A DNA stretch of 64,000 nt from Dendrophyllia cribrosa (lineage: Eukaryota; Cnidaria; Anthozoa; Scleractinia; Dendrophylliidae). How positions within the stretch are numbered: the stretch's first letter is position 1; every line of letters begins with the position of its first letter. Location of the stretch: assembly GCA_024195265.1 (NCBI GenBank), contig JAJLRJ010000002.1, forward strand, positions 19,046,307-19,110,306, written 5' to 3'. Shown one piece after another: positions 63,101-64,000 of the stretch. Below the pieces are notes generated by a model. The model was not told the DNA's origin and searched no databases. It saw only the letters and a program-made list of their open reading frames with translations. The translations under genes and the position numbers were made by a program.

Positions 63101-64000
63101 AACTCCGAATAGTATGCGAGTATGCCCCTTTAATGAACTTTAGAACAATGACATCACGCCATGAACGCGAATGAATAAGGCATGACTTTACCTAATGTAC
63201 ATATGCCTCCCCTTATCGTATTCGCTCTGTTGTCCAAGTCCTCGAAAGAATCCACTGTAAACACGTTTTCAGGCCTAGAAGCAATTTCGTTAAGTTCTGA
63301 CATATCCACGTCCTCTCCTATACCCAAGACGAACACTGCGGCTCCTTTAGCCTGGAGGCGAGAAGACGCTATATCAAGAGGCGTGTACACTCCTTGGTCT
63401 GCTGTTTGCTTTCCCGTCGTGATCACAAACACGGGCTGTAGAGAAAGAAAAAATTAACTATTGATAGAATCAATGTGGCATTAAACTTTGTGATCCAAAT
63501 ATTGTATACAGTTTCAATGCCGGCATTACGTAATGTTTTACCCTAGAAATATCTCTCATTCCTCCAGCAGAAGTCAACACTTCCGTATCTACCAAGGCCA
63601 ATGCTTTATCGATTCGTCTCGAACCACCCTGGCACTGTAGGCGATCAAGTCGTCTATTGACTTCAGCACCATTAAGAAGGTTTCCAGTTAACGTGTTGAA
63701 CTTTAGAACTACGCTGGCATCCGTGCCAAACGGGACTAAAGCAATACGACCTCCAGATGATGACACGTTAAAATACGTGACCAGAGTTTGGACAAAGTAC
63801 CGCAATCGATTCCAGTTGCTGTCGCTATCACATAGAGATGAGTCGATAACGAAAGTAGTATCCATAGGGATCGGGCATATTGGTTCTGTAAAAACAAAAG
63901 TAAAGATCAAAGGGTCCAATTAGACCTTAAACTTTTGCAAAATGGCCGTCACAAACACTACACAGCAACTGCTTTTAAAAAATCCTTTTCTGCTCATTCC
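24141..64000 (-). CDS. Giant multi-vWA-domain extracellular protein (gene level, 5' partial)
   Basis: Twenty-four vWA domains are encoded in series, each by two exons: an N-terminal half (341-347 nt, phase 1 to 0) and a C-terminal half (244-265 nt, phase 0 to 1). Small phase-1 linker exons rich in Pro/Thr join many of them. Summing exons gives about 5,000 residues in view. From N to C the order of domain types is C-B-A-D repeated, ending C-B-A-D-A. Proteins with serial vWA domains (collagen VI chains, matrilins, coral matrix proteins) are secreted and bind matrix partners; the same is inferred here. The start and signal peptide lie beyond position 64000. The probable stop is at 24141-24143. 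From 36.1 kb upward the gene is a nearly perfect tandem array. Confidence 0.85.
26503..26535 (-). CDS. Linker exon between vWA domains 2 and 1
   Basis: Eleven codons, phase 1 at both ends, encoding PPTVITPAPT flanked by split codons. The acceptor is ...tttctttcag and the donor GTAAGTA. Its sequence differs from the linkers in the tandem array, so it is an older spacer. The introns on both sides (25709-26502 and 26536-27272) show nothing else recognisable. Confidence 0.75.
27273..28008 (-). CDS. vWA domain 2 (type D, degenerate MIDAS)
   Basis: Exons 27662-28008 and 27273-27516. It opens with VCPIPMDTTF. The MIDAS loop reads DASVCDSD (no DxSxS), the Thr position is Arg (CQGGFRRIDKAL) and the last Asp is Ala (VITAGKQT). 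Cysteines lie in the MIDAS loop and in KCQGG, plus the outer pair VCPIP and GICVLG. It is a diverged relative of the type D domains of the tandem array. The upstream intron carries two mobile elements. Confidence 0.85.
28141..28404. mobile_element. Roughly 264-bp MITE-like element
   Basis: The left end (tctcggttcaaatgtcgtac, then ttaa) is the imperfect inverse of the right end, whose complement reads ggctcggttcagacgccgta then cttaa. Internal copies of 'gtgaagt' and 'gccgaat' add further palindromic structure. There is no coding capacity. It sits in the intron between vWA domains 3 and 2, 28 bp from the next element. Confidence 0.6.
28433..31599. mobile_element. 3.17-kb giant foldback element with TTAA target duplication
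   Basis: Two long inverted arms, about 28433-29961 and 30211-31599, enclose a roughly 250-bp spacer. The outer ends read gagagtgtccacca on both sides. Both ends abut TTAA (28429-28432 and 31600-31603), the target site used by piggyBac-type transposases. The left arm has about 140 bp more than the right near 29710-29845. No transposase-like frame is present; short frames in both arms are mirror copies. It occupies most of the intron between vWA domains 3 and 2. Confidence 0.75.
31761..32632 (-). CDS. vWA domain 3 (type A, intact MIDAS)
   Basis: Exons 32292-32632 and 31761-32025. MIDAS residues are complete: DSSGSIG, Thr in FQRGYTYIDRAL, Asp in VITDGEQT. The second exon is longer than in other types because it carries its own linker (QSCPIKPTPSPTPG) before the donor GTAAGAG. 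It is clearly diverged from the type A domains of the tandem array (for example NEFNVGPDDSH instead of NVFNVGPDGTH), so it predates that array. Confidence 0.88.
33064..33118. repeat. (TA)n microsatellite
   Basis: An uninterrupted TA run of about 55 bp in the intron between the linker exon at 33161 and domain 3. Confidence 0.95.
33161..33220 (-). CDS. Linker exon between vWA domains 4 and 3
   Basis: Twenty codons, phase 1 at both ends, encoding PTLSTPTPTPTPTPTAAA. It is a Thr/Pro repeat likely to be extended and O-glycosylated (inference). The donor is GTAAGTT. It is longer than its array counterparts (48 nt), by expansion of the 'ACA CCA' repeat. Confidence 0.8.
33705..34460 (-). CDS. vWA domain 4 (type B, degenerate MIDAS)
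   Basis: Exons 34117-34460 and 33705-33948. It begins ICPIPMDTTFVIDSSLCDSD. The Ser of the MIDAS loop is Cys, the Thr is Arg (CQSGFRRIDKAL) and the last Asp is Thr (VITTGKQT). It matches the type B domains of the array (8, 12, 16, 20, 24) but differs at many residues. Confidence 0.88.
35143..35184 (-). CDS. Linker exon between vWA domains 5 and 4, with a GC splice donor
   Basis: Fourteen codons, phase 1 at both ends, encoding PPTPTLTVAPTTP. The donor reads CAG/GCAAGTG, a GC-AG intron. The matching linker exons of the array (41026-41067 and copies) have a normal GTAAGTG donor. GC donors are a known minor class and the flanking match is strong, so the exon is probably used. Confidence 0.72.
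35573..36469 (-). CDS. vWA domain 5 (type C, degenerate MIDAS; spans the edge of the tandem array)
   Basis: Exons 36129-36469 and 35573-35816. The N-terminal half (VCPIPMDTTFIVDSSLCDSD, CEGGFRRIDEAL) is virtually identical to the type C domains of the array. The C-terminal half (SKGAAVFVLGIGKDVDTSEL, NVLTVASFEDLD) is clearly diverged from theirs. The change happens in the intron at about 36097, so the array boundary cuts through this domain. Confidence 0.87.
36722..36760 (-). CDS. Linker exon between vWA domains 6 and 5 (first of five copies)
   Basis: Thirteen codons, phase 1 at both ends, encoding PTTTPTPAPTTP. The acceptor is tttttcag and the donor GTAAGTC. Exact counterparts occur at 42492-42530, 48259-48297, 54028-54066 and 59795-59833, always between a type D and a type C domain. 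Confidence 0.78.
37188..37881 (-). CDS. vWA domain 6 (type D, degenerate MIDAS)
   Basis: Exons 37538-37881 and 37188-37431. The MIDAS loop is DSSVCESD, Thr is replaced in CQGGFRRIDKAL, and the C-terminal half starts PVLVITAGKQT (Ala for the last Asp). One silent-looking base (tgtcaatgtc at 37287) distinguishes it from the later copies, which read tgtcaacgtc and encode Val for Ile. Confidence 0.88.
38326..39270 (-). CDS. vWA domain 7 (type A, intact MIDAS)
   Basis: Exons 38930-39270 and 38326-38590. MIDAS is complete: DSSGSIG, Thr in FQRGYTYIDKAL, Asp in VITDGAQT. The second exon ends with its own linker (QSCPIKPTLSPTPG), so no separate linker exon lies before domain 6. Only two cysteines, at the domain edges, are present. 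Confidence 0.9.
39813..39860 (-). CDS. Linker exon between vWA domains 8 and 7 (first of five copies)
   Basis: Sixteen codons, phase 1 at both ends, encoding PTLSTPTPTPFQTPA, donor GTAAGTG. Copies are at 45582-45629, 51349-51396, 57118-57165 and 62885-62932. Confidence 0.78.
40120..40814 (-). CDS. vWA domain 8 (type B, degenerate MIDAS)
   Basis: Exons 40471-40814 and 40120-40363. ICPIPMDTTFVIDSSLCDSD opens the domain; the Thr site is CQGGSRRIDKAL and the last site VITTGKQT. The second half ends GGMCTLG in this copy and in domain 16, but GGICTLG in domains 12, 20 and 24, one of the markers that separates unit variants. Confidence 0.9.
41026..41067 (-). CDS. Linker exon between vWA domains 9 and 8 (first of four copies)
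   Basis: Fourteen codons, phase 1 at both ends, encoding PPTPTLTVAPTTP, donor GTAAGTG. Copies are at 46794-46835, 52562-52603 and 58330-58371. A fifth would be expected just beyond the right edge. Confidence 0.78.
41462..42229 (-). CDS. vWA domain 9 (type C, degenerate MIDAS)
   Basis: Exons 41889-42229 and 41462-41705. VCPIPMDTTFIVDSSLCDSD, CEGGFRRIDEAL, then VLVITTGKQT in the second half. Unlike domain 5 both halves belong to the array type. The first half has NFVQTL (as in domain 17), whereas domains 13 and 21 have NFIQTL. Confidence 0.9.
42492..42530 (-). CDS. Linker exon, domains 10-9
   Basis: Copy of the 13-codon Thr/Pro linker at 36722-36760, identical in coding sequence and splice sites. 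Confidence 0.78.
42957..43650 (-). CDS. vWA domain 10 (type D)
   Basis: Exons 43307-43650 and 42957-43200. Differs from domain 6 by one residue in the second half (Val for Ile in DVDTSEL). Degenerate MIDAS as in domain 6. Confidence 0.9.
44095..45039 (-). CDS. vWA domain 11 (type A, intact MIDAS)
   Basis: Exons 44699-45039 and 44095-44359. Identical in protein to domain 7, including DSSGSIG, the MIDAS Thr and VITDG. Confidence 0.9.
45582..45629 (-). CDS. Linker exon, domains 12-11
   Basis: Copy of the 16-codon linker at 39813-39860, with the same splice sites. Confidence 0.78.
45889..46582 (-). CDS. vWA domain 12 (type B)
   Basis: Exons 46239-46582 and 45889-46132. Differs from domain 8 by Ile for Met in GGICTLG. 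The intron between its halves has one A fewer in an A-run than in domains 8 and 16. Confidence 0.9.
46794..46835 (-). CDS. Linker exon, domains 13-12
   Basis: Copy of the 14-codon linker at 41026-41067. Confidence 0.78.
47230..47997 (-). CDS. vWA domain 13 (type C)
   Basis: Exons 47657-47997 and 47230-47473. Same as domain 9 except NFIQTL (Ile for Val) in the first half and a silent change in the second (ggtccag for ggcccag). Confidence 0.9.
48259..48297 (-). CDS. Linker exon, domains 14-13
   Basis: Copy of the 13-codon linker at 36722-36760. Confidence 0.78.
48724..49417 (-). CDS. vWA domain 14 (type D)
   Basis: Exons 49074-49417 and 48724-48967. Protein identical to domain 10. Confidence 0.9.
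49862..50806 (-). CDS. vWA domain 15 (type A, intact MIDAS)
   Basis: Exons 50466-50806 and 49862-50126. Protein identical to domains 7 and 11. Confidence 0.9.
51349..51396 (-). CDS. Linker exon, domains 16-15
   Basis: Copy of the 16-codon linker at 39813-39860. Confidence 0.78.
51656..52350 (-). CDS. vWA domain 16 (type B)
   Basis: Exons 52007-52350 and 51656-51899. Identical to domain 8 (GGMCTLG form), not to its nearer neighbour domain 12. Confidence 0.9.
52562..52603 (-). CDS. Linker exon, domains 17-16
   Basis: Copy of the 14-codon linker at 41026-41067. Confidence 0.78.
52998..53765 (-). CDS. vWA domain 17 (type C)
   Basis: Exons 53425-53765 and 52998-53241. NFVQTL form, matching domain 9 rather than domain 13. 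Confidence 0.9.
54028..54066 (-). CDS. Linker exon, domains 18-17
   Basis: Copy of the 13-codon linker at 36722-36760. Confidence 0.78.
54493..55186 (-). CDS. vWA domain 18 (type D)
   Basis: Exons 54843-55186 and 54493-54736. Protein identical to domains 10 and 14. Confidence 0.9.
55631..56575 (-). CDS. vWA domain 19 (type A, intact MIDAS)
   Basis: Exons 56235-56575 and 55631-55895. Protein identical to domains 7, 11 and 15. Confidence 0.9.
57118..57165 (-). CDS. Linker exon, domains 20-19
   Basis: Copy of the 16-codon linker at 39813-39860. Confidence 0.78.
57425..58118 (-). CDS. vWA domain 20 (type B)
   Basis: Exons 57775-58118 and 57425-57668. GGICTLG form, as in domain 12. Confidence 0.9.
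58330..58371 (-). CDS. Linker exon, domains 21-20
   Basis: Copy of the 14-codon linker at 41026-41067. Confidence 0.78.
58766..59533 (-). CDS. vWA domain 21 (type C)
   Basis: Exons 59193-59533 and 58766-59009. NFIQTL form with the silent ggtccag change, as in domain 13. Confidence 0.9.
59795..59833 (-). CDS. Linker exon, domains 22-21
   Basis: Copy of the 13-codon linker at 36722-36760. Confidence 0.78.
60260..60953 (-). CDS. vWA domain 22 (type D)
   Basis: Exons 60610-60953 and 60260-60503. Protein identical to domains 10, 14 and 18. Confidence 0.9.
61398..62342 (-). CDS. vWA domain 23 (type A, intact MIDAS)
   Basis: Exons 62002-62342 and 61398-61662. Protein identical to domains 7, 11, 15 and 19. 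Confidence 0.9.
62885..62932 (-). CDS. Linker exon, domains 24-23
   Basis: Copy of the 16-codon linker at 39813-39860. Confidence 0.78.
63192..63885 (-). CDS. vWA domain 24 (type B), most N-terminal in view
   Basis: Exons 63542-63885 and 63192-63435. GGICTLG form, as in domains 12 and 20; by strict alternation the GGMCTLG form of domains 8 and 16 was expected here. The exon starts in phase 1, so more exons lie beyond the right edge. Confidence 0.9.

Larger units (their letters stand above)
59161..64000 (-). repeat. Tandem unit 5 of the vWA array (cut by the window edge)
   Basis: 4840 of the expected 5768 bp. It begins as variant Y ('gacggggcgcc', 'cgttcaatttcag') but from 62.8 kb on carries the X markers ('caatacaccg', 'gacatcacg', 'gtacatatgcc'), so it is a Y/X hybrid. 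The switch lies between about 60190 and 62820. Confidence 0.88.

Noticed and set aside
36145..63923. Dozens of plus-strand open frames of 80-120 codons across the vWA array
   Set aside because: They lie antisense to the vWA exons and repeat with the array. Their length comes from the coding bias of the opposite strand, and none resembles a protein family.
500..64000. One single gene joining the vWA array to the inhibitor domains
   Set aside because: The inhibitor has its own start codon and signal peptide at 12414-12489 and the vWA gene has an in-frame stop at 24141. A fused transcript cannot be fully excluded without RNA data.

Overview
The window looks like nuclear DNA of a cnidarian, most likely an anthozoan such as a stony coral (inference). 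The reasons are short symmetrical exons in AT-rich introns, shuffled extracellular modules typical of animal secreted proteins, GIY-YIG Penelope-like retroelement fragments, a LINE tail ending in (ATT)n, and many small foldback/MITE-like repeats. Both genes I can support lie on the minus strand, so each reads from high to low coordinates.

Gene 1 (about 500-12489, 3' end beyond the left edge) is a secreted WFIKKN-like multi-inhibitor. Nine exons can be joined, all starting and ending in phase 1: signal peptide (12414-12489), WAP (8677-8886), follistatin/Kazal (5327-5554), Ig (4594-4863), Kunitz 1 (3729-3932), Kunitz 2 (3235-3402), then three thyroglobulin type-1 repeats (2003-2227, 940-1146, 500-712). 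They total 1801 nt, about 600 residues. WAP-Kazal-Ig-Kunitz-Kunitz is the WFIKKN order. The thyroglobulin array sits where WFIKKN proteins carry an NTR domain, and whether an NTR follows is outside the window.

The intergenic and intronic filler (about 5.9-24 kb) holds mobile-element debris: nested foldback elements (5.9-6.6 and 7.3-7.7 kb), a LINE 3' end (9.4-9.8 kb), a Penelope-like fragment framed by inverted ends (13.6-15.2 kb), an inverted-repeat element with TTAA ends (15.5-16.6 kb), a palindromic G/T-rich repeat cluster (19.1-19.6 kb), a 'catcaactctcgtgcgct' minisatellite (20.7-21.1 kb) and a second Penelope-like fragment (23.5-23.8 kb).

Gene 2 (24141-64000, 5' end beyond the right edge) encodes a giant extracellular protein built of von Willebrand factor A (vWA) domains. 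I count 24 domains. Each is encoded by two exons split by a phase-0 intron, and the domains are joined by phase-1 introns and small Pro/Thr-rich linker exons. About 5,000 residues are visible. Domains follow a four-type order, C-B-A-D from N to C. Type A keeps the full metal-ion-dependent adhesion site (MIDAS). Types B, C and D have lost it in the same way and gained a pair of cysteines at the site.

From about 36.1 kb to the window end, a 5.77-kb unit (11 exons, 2496 coding nt, 832 residues) is repeated in tandem 4.8 times with introns almost identical. This points to very recent amplification or an assembly expansion. The units fall into two variants in an alternating, partly mosaic pattern. 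Older diverged domains lie between 24 and 36 kb, where a 3.2-kb giant foldback element flanked by TTAA sits in one intron. The two genes look separate: Gene 1 has its own signal-peptide exon, and Gene 2 has an in-frame stop just after its last domain.
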